Shown piece after piece: positions 26,935 through 36,323 of a stretch of 64,000 nt of DNA. The notes under the pieces were generated by a model. That model did not search any database, was not told the DNA's origin, and was given only the letters and a program-made list of their open reading frames with translations. The stretch is from contig NZ_JACHWB010000005.1 in the NCBI RefSeq assembly GCF_014191055.1, positions 1-64,000 of the forward strand, read 5' to 3'. How positions within the stretch are numbered: position 1 is the stretch's first letter; the number at the start of each line of letters is the position of its first letter. Position numbers and translations under genes: made by a program. Origin of the DNA: Microvirga lupini (lineage in GTDB: Bacteria > Pseudomonadota > Alphaproteobacteria > Rhizobiales > Beijerinckiaceae).

Positions 26935-27482
26935 CACTTCGCGTCGGCGGCGAGCTGCATCTTCACGATCTTGTCGGGACCCCGGACCATGCCGTTGGCA
27001 GCGGCGTCACCTTTCTTGATCTTGTCGACCACGTCCATGCCGGACACGACCTCGCCGAAAAGCGTGTACTGGCCGGTGAGCGGGCCGCAGCCGTCGTAGC
27101 AGATGAAGAACTGGCTGTTGGCCGAATCCGGGCTCTGGGATCGGGCCATGCCGACCGAGCCGCGCTTGTACTGGGTCTTGGTGAACTCGGCCGGGATGTT
27201 GGGCAGGTCGGACTTGCCGGTGCCGGTGCCGGTCGGATCGCCCGTCTGGGCCATGAAGCCGTCGATCACCCGGTGGAAGACGACGCCATCATAGAAGCCG
27301 CGCTTCGTCAGAGCCTTGATCTGCTCGACATGCTTGGGAGCAAGGTCCGGGCGCAGCCGGATGGTGATGCGGCCGTCCTTGGTGTCGAGGAAAACCGTGT
27401 TCTGCGGGTCGCCGGCCTGCTGGGCGGCGACGGGTCCGAGGCCGGCGAGCACAAGCGCTCCGGCTGCGAGCAAACGCTTCAT
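26934..27482 (-). CDS. Periplasmic peptidyl-prolyl cis-trans isomerase (cyclophilin type)
   Basis: A 182-residue cyclophilin with a signal peptide (MKRLLAAGALVLAGLGPVAAQ). The catalytic region GVVFHRVIDGFMAQTGDPTGTG is nearly the same as in the neighbour at 25843-26310, with GMARSQSPDSANSQFFICYDG after it. It acts in the periplasm. ATG 27482 begins the signal peptide. It is 31 bases after coaD and overlaps the TonB/TolA-like gene, so the three are probably one transcript. Pairs of cyclophilins between coaD and queA are common in Hyphomicrobiales. Confidence 0.94.
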   Translation of the reverse strand: MKRLLAAGALVLAGLGPVAAQQAGDPQNTVFLDTKDGRITIRLRPDLAPKHVEQIKALTKRGFYDGVVFHRVIDGFMAQTGDPTGTGTGKSDLPNIPAEFTKTQYKRGSVGMARSQSPDSANSQFFICYDGCGPLTGQYTLFGEVVSGMDVVDKIKKGDAAANGMVRGPDKIVKMQLAADAK

Positions 27483-27513
27483 GGGTGGAAGTCTCCCTGT
27501 GGATGATGAAACT

Positions 27514-28014
27514 TTATGGCCGCCTGAATTTGGCGGCCAAGTGCTCGGCGACAAGCCCCGGCACGAAAGCCGAAACATCGCCGCCCATCCCGGCGATCTG
27601 CCGCACAAGCGTGGCGGTGATGGGGCGCACAGTGGGGGATGCCGGAAAGAAGAGCGTCTGGACCTCCGGCGCCATGGTGGCATTCATGGAGGCCATCTGG
27701 ATCTCATAGTCGAAATCGGTGCCGTCGCGCAGCCCCCTCACGATAAGGCTCGCCCCATGCCGCCGGGCTGCCTCGACAGCCAGATCTTTGAAGGTCACGA
27801 CCTCCAACTCGACGCCCCTCGCCTTCAGCATGGGCCCGCAGACCTGGCGCAGCATCTCGGCCCGCTCCTCGGCGGGGAAGATCGGCGCCTTCGAGGAGTG
27901 GACCCCGATGGCGATTACGATCCTATCCGCCACGCTGCAGGCCTGGCGCAGGACGTCCAGGTGGCCGTTGGTGACGGGATCGAAGCTGCCGGTATAGAGG
28001 GCGGTGCGTGTCAT
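27514..28014 (-). CDS. coaD: Phosphopantetheine adenylyltransferase
   Basis: A 166-residue CoaD, which joins ATP and 4'-phosphopantetheine to give dephospho-CoA, the fourth step of CoA synthesis. It has the nucleotidyltransferase motif [15 protein letters not shown] at residues 8-22. It also has [21 protein letters not shown] in the middle and the ISSTLVR-like [10 protein letters not shown] near the end. ATG 28014 is used because it begins the conserved [13 protein letters not shown]. It heads the row coaD-ppi-TonB/TolA-like-ppi-queA-tgt. Confidence 0.97.
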   Translation of the reverse strand: MTRTALYTGSFDPVTNGHLDVLRQACSVADRIVIAIGVHSSKAPIFPAEERAEMLRQVCGPMLKARGVELEVVTFKDLAVEAARRHGASLIVRGLRDGTDFDYEIQMASMNATMAPEVQTLFFPASPTVRPITATLVRQIAGMGGDVSAFVPGLVAEHLAAKFRRP

Positions 28015-28132
28015 GAGGCCAAGGCGTAGCCGGATTGTGGCTGCCCCGCAAGCCGTGCGGTGGCGCACGGCAGGCTGGGCGAGAGCGTGGAATAACCCAC
28101 TCAACCTAAAGTCAAGGTTTCAGGAGAGACCC

Positions 28133-28210
28133 ATGATTGTCCGCCTCTGCATCGTCTTCGTGACCGCCATTGCCGTCCTCAGCCCGGCGGCACTGGCGAG
28201 CTTCTCGTAA
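28133..28210 (+). CDS. 25-residue signal-peptide-like small ORF
   Basis: The frame encodes MIVRLCIVFVTAIAVLSPAALASFS and then stops. It has a good AGGAGAG ribosome binding site seven bases before ATG 28133. The whole peptide looks like a signal sequence ending in an ALA cleavage site, so it may be a leader, a tiny membrane peptide, or the remains of a broken secreted protein. The next ORF starts 26 bases later in another frame with its own signal peptide. Confidence 0.4.
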   Translation: MIVRLCIVFVTAIAVLSPAALASFS

Positions 28211-28236
28211 TCCCCCGTCCCGGACGGTCTCCATTT

Positions 28237-28830
28237 TTGCGTCCCGGCCTCCTCATCGCCGCTCTTGTCCTGAATACAGGCTATGTATCTGCAGAGGAAC
28301 TCAGCTGCCAGGGCCCCTTTGCCAAGGATACGGATCACAAGCGAATCGTGGCCGCATTCGGCCGCACGAATGTCAGGCAGGAGACGCTCCGTGAGCCAGA
28401 GGGCCTGGAAGTCCGAGCGAGCGTCGTCTTTCCGGATGATCCGGTCCGGCGTGTCGTGGTGCTCTGGTCCGATGAGAGGAGGTTCCGGCGCCCCGCCCGC
28501 ATCGATCTGGCAGGATCGGGATGGACTGGCCCTAGGGAATTGCGCATCGGCGTCCCGATCGAGACCGTGGAGAAGGCCAATGGCAAGCCCTTCGTCCTCT
28601 ACGGCTTCGAATGGGATTACGGCGGCAGCATCGCGAGCTGGGACGGCGGAACGCTCGGCAAGCTCCCCGGCGGCTGCACATTCTATCCGATCTTCGAGAC
28701 CAGCGACACGGTGTCGGAGGACGCTCTGACCGCCGTAGCCAGTGACAGGCAATTCCCCTCCGACTCACCTGCAATGCGTGCCGTCATGCCGAGGATCAGG
28801 AGCATGTCCTTGCGGTATTCGCAGCCTTAG
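28237..28830 (+). CDS. Hypothetical exported protein
   Basis: A 197-residue protein, start TTG 28237, with a short signal peptide (LIAALVLNTGYVSAEE). The mature part resembles a family of small secreted Hyphomicrobiales proteins of unknown function: CQGPFAKDTDHKRIVAAFG, ELRIGVPIETVEKANGKPF and GFEWDYGGSIASW. The repeated pattern of a variable start and a GFEWDYGG core suggests a folded periplasmic domain. No promoter or strong ribosome binding site was seen directly upstream. Its translation may be coupled to the 25-residue ORF before it. No partner is evident. Confidence 0.7.
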   Translation: MRPGLLIAALVLNTGYVSAEELSCQGPFAKDTDHKRIVAAFGRTNVRQETLREPEGLEVRASVVFPDDPVRRVVVLWSDERRFRRPARIDLAGSGWTGPRELRIGVPIETVEKANGKPFVLYGFEWDYGGSIASWDGGTLGKLPGGCTFYPIFETSDTVSEDALTAVASDRQFPSDSPAMRAVMPRIRSMSLRYSQP

Positions 28831-28913
28831 CCTGCGCGCGAAGTCCAAACGACCAGGATAGGACTCCCTGTCGTAACTTTGCTACGCTAGTCTGTTTGCA
28901 AAGAGGGGGGTCT

Positions 28914-29492
28914 ATGTCACGCCTGTTACGTATTCTAGGTTCTTGGAGCCTCTATCTCGGTCTAGTCTTCGCGCCGATCTGCCCCTCATCCGGAGCGATT
29001 GCCGAGACTACGAAGAGCCCGATACCGGGTCATGTCAAACAAATCGACGGCTACCCCTTCCCGGGAGAGATTGCCGGCCTTCGAAGGGGGCAGAAGAGCG
29101 ACTATGGCACTCCGGGCCTGGGCTTCAGCGTCCGCTACGAAAAGCCCGGCGAAACCTGGGCCGACATCTTCATCTATGATTTGGGCGAGACGCAGAACTT
29201 CACCGATAGCCGTAAGGCCTCCGACCAGCGCGATACAGCTCTTGGCGACATTGATCGGGCGGTCTCTTCCGGCTCCTATCAAATGGCAAAACTCATCGCG
29301 AAGAAGGAATCCGCTCCCTTTGCGAAGGCCCACGTGGCGATCACCCAGAACGGCAAGACCCGCGATTCATTCGTGTTCGTCACGATTCACAAGGGTAATT
29401 TCGTGAAGATCCGTCTCACGACGACAGCCGACAATCCTGGTCGATTGGCCGACCGCTTCGCTTCGGACTATTCCCGACTGCTCGGCAAGTGA
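28914..29492 (+). CDS. Hypothetical exported protein
   Basis: A 192-residue protein with a signal peptide (about 1-36, ending GAIAE). The mature region is mixed alpha/beta: YPFPGEIAGLRRGQKSDYGTPGLGFSVRYE and ADIFIYDLGE. I do not recognise a named family. ATG 28914 is preceded by GAGGGGGG. The gene converges on gyrA, and both end at a shared hairpin terminator (29502-29521). The preceding gene is a different secreted protein, and nothing shows that the two are linked. Confidence 0.75.
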   Translation: MSRLLRILGSWSLYLGLVFAPICPSSGAIAETTKSPIPGHVKQIDGYPFPGEIAGLRRGQKSDYGTPGLGFSVRYEKPGETWADIFIYDLGETQNFTDSRKASDQRDTALGDIDRAVSSGSYQMAKLIAKKESAPFAKAHVAITQNGKTRDSFVFVTIHKGNFVKIRLTTTADNPGRLADRFASDYSRLLGK

Positions 29493-29501
29493 AGAAACAA
29501 A

Positions 29502-29530
29502 AGGGCGCCCGAAGGCGCCCTCTTCTTTTT
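29502..29530 (+). terminator. Bidirectional rho-independent terminator between gyrA and the upstream ORF
   Basis: Stem GGGCGCC with GGCGCCC around a CGAA loop (29503-29520), with A-rich sequence on the left and TCTTCTTTTT on the right. It can end both the plus-strand gene and gyrA. The same 20-base hairpin is used again at 59211-59230. Confidence 0.85.
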
Positions 29531-29550
29531 GGAACGGACCCGGAGGATCT

Positions 29551-32328
29551 TTACTCCTCCGCAGCCTCGCCGCCCTCAGCTGCGGCGTCATCCACGCCCT
29601 CGCCGTTCTCGTCGTCCTCGCCCTCGATGTGCTCCACCGAGACCACCTTCTCCTTGTCGCGGGTGGAGAAGACGGTGACGCCCTGCGAGTTGCGGCCGAC
29701 GACGCGGATGCCGTCCACCGGCACGCGGATCAGCTGGCCGCCATCGGTGACGAGCATGATCTGGTCCGAGCTCTCGACCGGGAACGAGGCGACCAGCTTG
29801 CCGTTGCGGCTGTTCACCGCCATGGCCGTGATGCCTTTGCCGCCGCGTCCGGTGATGCGGTACTCGTAGGAGAGCGTCCGCTTGCCGTAACCCTTCTCGG
29901 AGAGCGTCAGGATGCACTGCTCCTGTGCGCTCATCTCGGCGTAACGCTCCTGCGAGAGCGAGAAGTTCTCGGCTGAAGCCTCCTCCGCCTCGTCCGAGGC
30001 ATCGGCGTCCGAGCCCATCTGCTCGCCGGTGACCGCGCGGCGCATCTTGAGATAGGCCGCACGCTCCTCGCCGGTGGCTTCCACGTGGCGCAGGATCGCC
30101 ATGGAGATGATGTCGTCGCCTTGGCCCAAGTTGATGCCGCGCACGCCCATGGAGTCGCGCCCCTTGAAGACGCGCACATCCGTGACCGGGAAGCGGATGC
30201 ACTGCCCCTTGGCCGTGGTGAGCAGCACGTCATCGTTCTCAGAGCAGATCTGCACGTCGACGATATGCTCGCCCTCATCCAGCTTCATGGCGATCTTGCC
30301 GCCGCGATTGACCTGGACGAAGTCCGACAGCTTGTTGCGGCGCACCGTGCCGCGGGAGGTGGCGAACATCACGTCCAGCTTGTCCCAGGACGCCTCGTCC
30401 TCGGGCAGCGGCATGATGGTGGTGATGCGCTCACCCTGCTTGATGGGCAGCATGTTCACCAGGGCCTTGCCCTTGGCGTTCGGAGCCGCCAGCGGCAGAC
30501 GCCACACCTTCTCCTTGTAGGCCTGGCCTTCCGAGGAGAAGAAGATCACCGGCGTGTGGGTATTGGCCACGAACAGACGGGTGACGAAATCCTCGTCGCG
30601 CGTGGTCATGGCGGAGCGGCCCTTGCCGCCGCGGCGCTGCGCCCGGTAGGTCGAGAGCGGCACGCGCTTGATGTAGCCGGCGTGCGACACGGTGACGACC
30701 ATATCCTCGCGGGCGATCAGGTCCTCGTCGTCGAGATCCGACTCCCAGTCCACGATCTGCGTCTTGCGTGGCGTCGCGAAGGTGTTGCGCACCTCCGTCA
30801 GCTCGCCCTTGATGATGCCCATGATGCGCTCGCGCGAGCGCAGGATCTCAAGGTAGTCCGAAATTTCGGCCGCAAGCTTCGACAGCTCGTCGCCGATCTC
30901 GTCCCGGCCCAGAGCCGTGAGGCGCTGCAGGCGCAGGTCGAGGATGGCGCGGGCCTGCGTCTCCGAGAGACGATAGGTGCCGTCGTCGTTGATGCGATGG
31001 CGCGGATCGTCCACGAGCGCGATCAGCGGCGCGATGTCATGCGCCGGCCAGTCGCGGCCCATGAGGGATTCGCGGGCAGCGTTTGGATCGGGCGCAGTGC
31101 GGATGAGGCGGATGACCTCATCGATATTGGCCACCGCGATGGCAAGGCCGCACAGCACGTGGGCGCGCTCGCGAGCCTTGTTGAGCAGGAACTTGGTCCG
31201 GCGCGACACGACTTCCTCGCGGAAGTCGACGAAGGCCTGGATCAGATCCTTGAGCGTCATCAGCTCGGGACGGCCGCCGTTGAGCGCCACCATGTTGCAG
31301 CCGAAGCTCGTCTGCAGCGGGGTGTAGCGGTAGAGCTGGTTGAGCACCACGTCGGCCATGGCGTCGCGCTTGATCTCGACCACGATGCGCATGCCGTCGC
31401 GGTCGGATTCGTCACGCAGGTCGGCGATGCCCTCGATCTTCTTCTCGCGCACCAGCTCGGCGATCTTCTCGATCAGCGATGCCTTGTTCACCTGATACGG
31501 GATCTCGGTGAAGATGATCGCCTCGCGGTCCTTGCGGACCTCCTCGATCTCGGACTTCGCCCGCATGATGACGGAGCCACGGCCCGTCGTATAGGCGGAC
31601 TTGGCGCCGGAGCGGCCGAGGATGAGCGCACCAGTCGGGAAGTCCGGACCGGGGATGATCTCGATCAGTTCCTCGGCGGAGATGCCGGGATTGTCGATGA
31701 GCGCCAGGCAGCCGTCGATGACCTCACCCAGATTGTGGGGAGGCATGTTGGTGGCCATGCCGACCGCAATTCCGCCGGCGCCGTTGACGAGGAGGTTCGG
31801 GAAGCGCGCCGGCAGCACCGACGGCTCGTCCTTCGACTCGTCGTAGTTGGGGGTGAAGTCGACCGTGTCCTTGTCGATGTCGTCGAGAAGCGGCATCGCC
31901 GCCTTGGCGAGGCGGGACTCGGTGTAGCGCATGGCCGCCGGCGGATCGCCGTCCACGGAGCCGAAATTGCCCTGTCCGTCCACGAGCATGAGGCGCAGCG
32001 AGAAGTCCTGCGCCATGCGCACCAACGCGTCGTAGATCGCGCTGTCGCCGTGCGGGTGGTACTGACCCATCACGTCGCCGACGATGCGGGCGGACTTCAC
32101 GTATTTCTTGTCAGGCGTATAGCCGTTCTCGTGCATCGAGTAGAGGATGCGCCGGTGTACGGGCTTGAGGCCGTCGCGGGCATCGGGCAGAGCGCGGCTC
32201 ACGATCACGCTCATGGCGTAATCGAGATAGGAGCGCTTCATCTCGTCGACGATGGAAATAAGCTTGATGTCGCTCGCCGGCTGGTCCCCGCCGGGGCCGC
32301 CGGAGCGGATATCGTTCGGATCGGTCAA
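29551..32328 (-). CDS. gyrA: DNA gyrase subunit A
   Basis: A 925-residue GyrA. It forms the breakage-reunion part of the A2B2 enzyme that puts negative supercoils into DNA. The active-site tyrosine is in [10 protein letters not shown]. The quinolone-resistance region reads [18 protein letters not shown], with the Ser and Asp of the sensitive form (E. coli positions 83 and 87). The C-terminal propeller has the GyrA box QRRGGKG, which wraps DNA. An acidic insert (about residues 755-775, [13 protein letters not shown]) and an acidic tail ending EAAEE are normal for alphaproteobacteria. Confidence 0.98.
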   Translation of the reverse strand: MTDPNDIRSGGPGGDQPASDIKLISIVDEMKRSYLDYAMSVIVSRALPDARDGLKPVHRRILYSMHENGYTPDKKYVKSARIVGDVMGQYHPHGDSAIYDALVRMAQDFSLRLMLVDGQGNFGSVDGDPPAAMRYTESRLAKAAMPLLDDIDKDTVDFTPNYDESKDEPSVLPARFPNLLVNGAGGIAVGMATNMPPHNLGEVIDGCLALIDNPGISAEELIEIIPGPDFPTGALILGRSGAKSAYTTGRGSVIMRAKSEIEEVRKDREAIIFTEIPYQVNKASLIEKIAELVREKKIEGIADLRDESDRDGMRIVVEIKRDAMADVVLNQLYRYTPLQTSFGCNMVALNGGRPELMTLKDLIQAFVDFREEVVSRRTKFLLNKARERAHVLCGLAIAVANIDEVIRLIRTAPDPNAARESLMGRDWPAHDIAPLIALVDDPRHRINDDGTYRLSETQARAILDLRLQRLTALGRDEIGDELSKLAAEISDYLEILRSRERIMGIIKGELTEVRNTFATPRKTQIVDWESDLDDEDLIAREDMVVTVSHAGYIKRVPLSTYRAQRRGGKGRSAMTTRDEDFVTRLFVANTHTPVIFFSSEGQAYKEKVWRLPLAAPNAKGKALVNMLPIKQGERITTIMPLPEDEASWDKLDVMFATSRGTVRRNKLSDFVQVNRGGKIAMKLDEGEHIVDVQICSENDDVLLTTAKGQCIRFPVTDVRVFKGRDSMGVRGINLGQGDDIISMAILRHVEATGEERAAYLKMRRAVTGEQMGSDADASDEAEEASAENFSLSQERYAEMSAQEQCILTLSEKGYGKRTLSYEYRITGRGGKGITAMAVNSRNGKLVASFPVESSDQIMLVTDGGQLIRVPVDGIRVVGRNSQGVTVFSTRDKEKVVSVEHIEGEDDENGEGVDDAAAEGGEAAEE

Positions 32329-32639
32329 GGTTGGTCTTTCTTAAAACGGTCTGCCCTTTCGCGAGAGGCGGCTTATCGATGCCGCTTCGTCAAGCCATCC
32401 GGCAGGCCCGCGAATCCAATTGAAATCAGGCTCTTACATGGGGGAGAACGCCGCCTTTTTCAAGCTTTTTGACGGGTTTTCCAGAGGCAAGGCGAGAGGC
32501 GAAATCCGTTTACGTTTCAGCAACTTATTGTCGGGTTGGGCCTGGTCGGCGGCAGGGCTGCGGCTGTGGCACTTTTGCAGGGTGCGCCGAGGGGCAAGAA
32601 ACCGCTTCAGAGGCCTTCGTTAAAGCACTGATCCGATTG

Positions 32640-32850
32640 GACTTCATCCACTGATCTGATGCCATCTCGGACGAGCGGAGCGAGACCTGGGATGGCGTGC
32701 AGGACGAGGAACGAATACCTCAACTCCGTCATCCCCGCGCAGGCGGGGATCCATGATCATGACCACCATCGAAAAACCGCGACGGCTGCCTCGCTCTCCT
32801 CTGCAATGTCGTGGTGATGGATCCCAGGCTCTGCTGCGCAGCCCGGGATG
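32640..32850. repeat. Cluster of REP-like palindromes upstream of gyrA
   Basis: ATCCCCGC with GCGGGGAT at 32731-32750 is a perfect 8-base stem with a 4-base loop. ATCCC...GGGAT with an inner GGCT/AGCC stem at 32821-32849 is of the same type as 25738-25828. An imperfect palindrome, ccatctcgg...ctgggatgg, spans about 32658-32696. Phrases such as cgtcatccccgcgcaggcggggatccatg are common dispersed repeats in this bacterial group. Confidence 0.65.
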
Positions 32851-32939
32851 CCGGGGCTGGACTGGTCTTTCGATCCCCGATTGGCTCACGCCGTCCGGGA
32901 CGACACCGTTGCTGGCTTGTCAAGCAGCCAGCACCTTGG

Positions 32940-33258
32940 GGCCCGCAGCCGGTGGGCTGCGAGCCTGTGGGTGAGATCGAGGGTGGCGCGTAGGGCAGCC
33001 CGGCTCGATGATGGATGGTGGGAAGGAAGAGCCGAGATGCCTCTTCGCGCACGGCTTGTTTCGGCGGACAGGCGAGACCGGCCCGGTGACCGCCTCAGGC
33101 GGGGTCCGTCTGCTCGACGGGGGCCTGAGACCGATTCCGACCACCGGCCCACAGCCTGGGCCACCTGTCGGTGCGGCGTGCGAGGCTGCACCACAGGACC
33201 GTGCCTGCTCCCACACTGCGACGCCTCGCGAGCGCGCCCCTCGACAGGAGCAGATCTG
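32940..33258 (-). ncRNA. Candidate structured RNA downstream of a strong promoter
   Basis: The minus-strand transcript expected from the promoter at 33265-33293 has no good ORF but several clean hairpins. These are GGCCCA/TGGGCC at 33146-33162, CCGCC/GGCGG at 33090-33102 and GCAGCC/GGCTGC at 32945-32960. CTGCTCC near the 5' end can also pair with GGGAGCAG about 40 bases later. It does not match RNase P RNA, tmRNA or 4.5S RNA by eye. 6S RNA cannot be excluded. The 3' end is a guess, and no T-run terminator was found. Confidence 0.4.
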
Positions 33259-33264
33259 AGCAAC

Positions 33265-33293
33265 CTTATAGCCCAGGTTAGGAGAATTGTCAA
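33265..33293 (-). promoter_or_regulatory. Near-consensus sigma70 promoter facing the structured region
   Basis: On the minus strand TTGACA (33293-33288) and TATAAG (33270-33265) are 17 bases apart, close to the ideal housekeeping promoter. Transcription would begin near 33258 and run toward gyrA, whose start codon is about 930 bases further on. No gene start is near, which suggests a non-coding RNA or a long leader. Confidence 0.75.
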
Positions 33294-33798
33294 GAACGAA
33301 AGAAGAACATATTCGTCTTACGATTGATCGTCGCACCTCGAGAGAGACGACCCGCAGGCAGCTCACGCCGTTTGACAAACGCGTCGAGGTGTAGGAGCCT
33401 CGGAGCATCATGTTGAGCCTCTTACGATACCGTCGTGGCCTGCATCGGGCAGGCAACCTCATCGCGGGCAAGTAGCCCCGAGCTCAACGCGCGTCTGCGC
33501 TCCGGGCTCGGGGCGCTCCCACACATTCGGACAGCCAGCTGACACCGTGAACGCCGCTCGTTCCGGCATGGCGTCATACCTTACGCCTCGTCAGGCGCGG
33601 CTCCACTCCGGATCGTGGACTCTGTCCGCGCGACAGATCACCAGGGCTCCCGCTCGCCGCATGCCAGCCGGTGAGCGACCGGCTCCTTGCGATGCGCAAG
33701 CGCGTCGCTCCTCCCCGCAATCCACCGGCATTCGACAACGATCCGGTTTCAGCCACGGCGTCTCGCGCTGCGGCACACTTGAGAACAGGAGACATCAA

Positions 33799-34227
33799 AT
33801 GACCAGAAAAGCAGTCGGACCCGCAAAGCCGCGGATCACCCTGAAGGCCGCAGATTACGAGAAGCTTTCGACCCTTGCCGAGGCCGCCATGCACACGATG
33901 CCCGATGTGGCGGGAGAGCTCGCGGCGGAACTCGACCGGGCCCAGATCCTGGCCGAAGGAAAGCAGCGTGCAGACGCGGTGCACATGGGCTGCGAAGTCG
34001 ATTTCCGGGATGACACGACGGGACGGGTGCAGACAGTCACTCTCGTCTACCCGCATGAGGCCGACATTTCGAAGGGACGGATCTCGGTTCTGACGCCGAT
34101 CGGAACGGCTCTCATCGGACTTCCCCTCGGACAATCGATCGATTGGACGACGCGCAACGGTGAATCGAAGCGTCTGACGGTCCTGCAGCTCCGCAAGCCC
34201 GCCACGGTGGAATCCGAGCCCGCCTGA
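33799..34227 (+). CDS. rnk: Regulator of nucleoside diphosphate kinase (Rnk/GreA-like)
   Basis: A 142-residue Rnk-type protein. It has a short N-terminal helix region (AKPRITLKAADYEKLSTLAEAA) and a GreA/GreB C-terminal-like domain, with VDFRDDTTGRVQTVTLVYPHEADISKGRISVLTPIGTAL. It binds RNA polymerase and influences transcription in the family, but the coiled coil is too short to cleave RNA. ATG 33799 has ACAGGAGAC before it. It lies alone and converges with the PP2C-like gene. Confidence 0.88.
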   Translation: MTRKAVGPAKPRITLKAADYEKLSTLAEAAMHTMPDVAGELAAELDRAQILAEGKQRADAVHMGCEVDFRDDTTGRVQTVTLVYPHEADISKGRISVLTPIGTALIGLPLGQSIDWTTRNGESKRLTVLQLRKPATVESEPA

Positions 34228-34253
34228 ACCAACCAGGATCGGTGGCGGGCAGG

Positions 34254-35108
34254 CTACACCCTCAGCAGGATCGCCGTTGTGTCGTCACTGGTCTTGAACC
34301 GTGGGTACAAGGTTCCGCCCGGATCACGCCCCGTCTCGATCTCCCGCGCCAGACTCGCCAGAGGCTCCAATCCGGAAGCCAGGGCAGCCTCCATGAGGGC
34401 CTTGGCATCCATCGCCCGATAGAGATCGACCAGGGCCGAAAAGCCATCGGATGCGAGGAGGATCACGGTTCCCTCCTCGCAGGGCGCCGTCTCGTACCGG
34501 AGCCGGTCGGCGGCGTCCGGATTGACGCTCAGGAGAGCGGCCGGGATGCCACTCTTGCGCTGCCGTTCGCGGCGTTCTCCGAGCCAGGCGAGGAAGACAG
34601 GCTCGTCGAGAATGGCCGTGGGGCGGGAGCCCGCCTGCCGCATCAGCTCGGCGGCTTTTGCGGATTCAAAGTCCCGCAGGCCGGGCGCATCGCCAAGGAC
34701 CTGCACCGTGCCGTCAGGCTGGCGGAGATAGGCCGTGGTATCGCCGAAAGTCCAGGCGTCGAGTGCGTTGCCCTGCCGGCGCACCAGGGTCATGGCTCCC
34801 AGCGGCCAGGCGACGAATTCCTCATGCCGGTCCGCCGGAGCGACGGCCAGGTAGGCCGTGCGGGCTTCCTCCATGACGTGACGCAGGAGGGTCACACCAT
34901 CTTGCGCCTGAGGCGCAGGGTTCGAGAGCCGCTCGTTCACGAAGGTGGCGAGCCAGGTGGCATCGCTCGTCTCGTGCATGACCGGCGCCGTGCCGGGAAA
35001 AATCGAGGTGTCGATCACCCAGGCCCAGTCGCCCGAGACGCCGCAGATGTCCTCATTGGGCTTGTCCGGATGCCCCGGCCAGCTGATCCGATCCAAAACC
35101 GTGAACAT
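34254..35108 (-). CDS. PP2C-like serine/threonine phosphatase
   Basis: A 284-residue protein with a PP2C-type start (PNEDICGVSGDWAWVIDTSI). It has APADRHEEFVAWPLGAMTLVRRQ, DAWTFGDTTAYLRQPDG, and VILLASDGFSALVDLY near residue 228, which carry metal-binding Asp residues in this fold. It ends KTSDDTTAILL, again typical. ATG 35108 is chosen because the conserved MFTVLDRISWPGHPDKPNED begins there. No partner kinase is next to it. The substrate is unknown. Confidence 0.8.
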   Translation of the reverse strand: MFTVLDRISWPGHPDKPNEDICGVSGDWAWVIDTSIFPGTAPVMHETSDATWLATFVNERLSNPAPQAQDGVTLLRHVMEEARTAYLAVAPADRHEEFVAWPLGAMTLVRRQGNALDAWTFGDTTAYLRQPDGTVQVLGDAPGLRDFESAKAAELMRQAGSRPTAILDEPVFLAWLGERRERQRKSGIPAALLSVNPDAADRLRYETAPCEEGTVILLASDGFSALVDLYRAMDAKALMEAALASGLEPLASLAREIETGRDPGGTLYPRFKTSDDTTAILLRV

Positions 35109-35177
35109 CGTCGCCCTGCCCCTCGCCAAACATCCCAGGCAACGCCATAACGCAAAGCTTGAAGGAAGGTCCAGCCG

Positions 35178-35816
35178 ATGCTCCTCGACTATATCTCCGC
35201 CGCCCTCGTGACCCTGCTCGTCACCCTCGACCCGCCGGCGCTTGCTCCGATCTTCGTGTCGCTGACCCGGGGTATGAACGCGTCGGAGCGGCGCCGGGTG
35301 GCACTCAGGGCGAGCCTGATCGCCTTCTGTATTCTGGCCTTCTTCGGCCTGGGCGGCGAGGTTCTGCTGCGCCTGCTCGGCGTCGGCATCCCGGCTTTCC
35401 GCATCTCGGGCGGCCTGCTCCTGTTCTGGATCGCCTTCGAGATGGTGTTCGAGCGCCGCAACGAGCGAAAGCAGCACACCGCCGACATCGCCATCACCGA
35501 GGACCACATCCGCAACGTGGCGGCCTTCCCGCTCGCCATTCCGCTCATGGCCGGCCCCGGGGCGATCACCGCGACGATCCTGCTCGCCGGCCGGGCGGAC
35601 GGCAACCCGGTCTATCTCGGCTTTCTCATCGCCCTCATCGCCCTCGGCGTCGCCAGCTGCTTCGCCGTGTTCATGGCGGCCGATCGCGTGTCGCGCATGC
35701 TCGGCGTGACCGGCAACATCGTGCTGAGCCGTCTTCTGGGCGTGATCCTGGCAGGGCTGGCCGTGCAGTTCATCATCAACGGCGTAACCGCCCTGCTGCA
35801 GCCGGCGGCGCTGTAA
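35178..35816 (+). CDS. MarC family integral membrane protein
   Basis: A 212-residue protein with six hydrophobic spans and the family's TLDPPALAPIFVSLTRGM near the start. A RISGGLLLFWIAFEMVFERR segment follows, and PLAIPLMAGPGAITATILLA marks the second half. The family belongs to the LysE-like fold and has no proven transport substrate. Despite the name it is not part of the antibiotic-resistance regulon. It diverges from the PP2C-like gene and converges on rppH with 6 bases between the stops. Confidence 0.92.
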   Translation: MLLDYISAALVTLLVTLDPPALAPIFVSLTRGMNASERRRVALRASLIAFCILAFFGLGGEVLLRLLGVGIPAFRISGGLLLFWIAFEMVFERRNERKQHTADIAITEDHIRNVAAFPLAIPLMAGPGAITATILLAGRADGNPVYLGFLIALIALGVASCFAVFMAADRVSRMLGVTGNIVLSRLLGVILAGLAVQFIINGVTALLQPAAL

Positions 35817-35822
35817 GCGCCT

Positions 35823-36323
35823 TCAGACCTCAGCCAACGCCTGGAATTCCAGCGCGACGTGCTCGTAGACCTTGCGCTTGAAAGGCACCACCAGCGCGGG
35901 CAGACGGTCCAGCGCTTCCCAGCGCCACTCACTGAACTCGGGCTCCATCCCGCCGCGAGACTGCGTCACCTCGATCTCGCCATCGCTGCCCTCGAAGCGG
36001 AACGCCACCCATCGCTGCTGCTGCCCGCGGAAGGGAGACAGCCGATGAGGCGGCCCATCATAGGACGGGAAGTCATAGGTCACCCAGGCGACCGTCTCCG
36101 CCAAGTAGGACGCATGCGTGACATTCGTCTCCTCCCAGAGCTCCCGCCGCGCGGCCGCCACCAGATCCTCATCAGGATCAACTCCGCCCTGCGGCATCTG
36201 CCATTCATGCCCCGGCAGAACGATCTCGGGCCCGTCGTCGCGTAAGCGCCGCGCAATCAGCACCTGTCCGGCGCGGTTGAAAAGCGCGATGCCGACATTC
36301 AGGCGGTACAGGGGCTCAGTCAT
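35823..36323 (-). CDS. rppH: RNA pyrophosphohydrolase (Nudix)
   Basis: A 166-residue Nudix enzyme of the RppH type. It removes pyrophosphate from the 5' end of mRNA and so starts decay, and it can also hydrolyse dinucleoside polyphosphates. It begins YRLNVGIALFNRAGQVLIARR, has WQMPQGGVDPDEDL, and the Nudix box runs on through AARRELWEETNV. The later EFSEWRWEALDRLPALVVPFKRKVYE is typical. It overlaps the acetyltransferase gene by 8 bases, so the peptidase-GNAT-rppH set is one operon. Confidence 0.94.
   Translation of the reverse strand: MTEPLYRLNVGIALFNRAGQVLIARRLRDDGPEIVLPGHEWQMPQGGVDPDEDLVAAARRELWEETNVTHASYLAETVAWVTYDFPSYDGPPHRLSPFRGQQQRWVAFRFEGSDGEIEVTQSRGGMEPEFSEWRWEALDRLPALVVPFKRKVYEHVALEFQALAEV

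Larger units (their letters stand above)
32329..33798. other. 1.47-kb intergenic region upstream of gyrA and rnk
   Basis: No frame shows convincing coding character on either strand. The left part holds the gyrA leader. From about 32640 to 32850 there are REP-like palindromes. From about 32940 to 33258 there is a GC-rich structured stretch behind a strong minus-strand promoter. The part 33300-33798 leads to rnk. A 21-codon frame at 33410 has a GGAG site but no known relative. Confidence 0.6.

Noticed and set aside
29551..32328. Quinolone-resistance mutation in gyrA
   Set aside because: The key Ser and Asp in [10 protein letters not shown] are of the sensitive type, so no resistance change is seen.
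33146..33258. RNase P RNA, tmRNA or 4.5S RNA at the promoter-driven structured region
   Set aside because: None of the conserved cores of these RNAs is visible in this stretch. It was kept only as an unassigned candidate RNA.
33410..33475. 21-codon ORF upstream of rnk with GGAG before ATG
   Set aside because: Arg-rich, very short, no homologue recalled and no promoter seen. Not strong enough to call.
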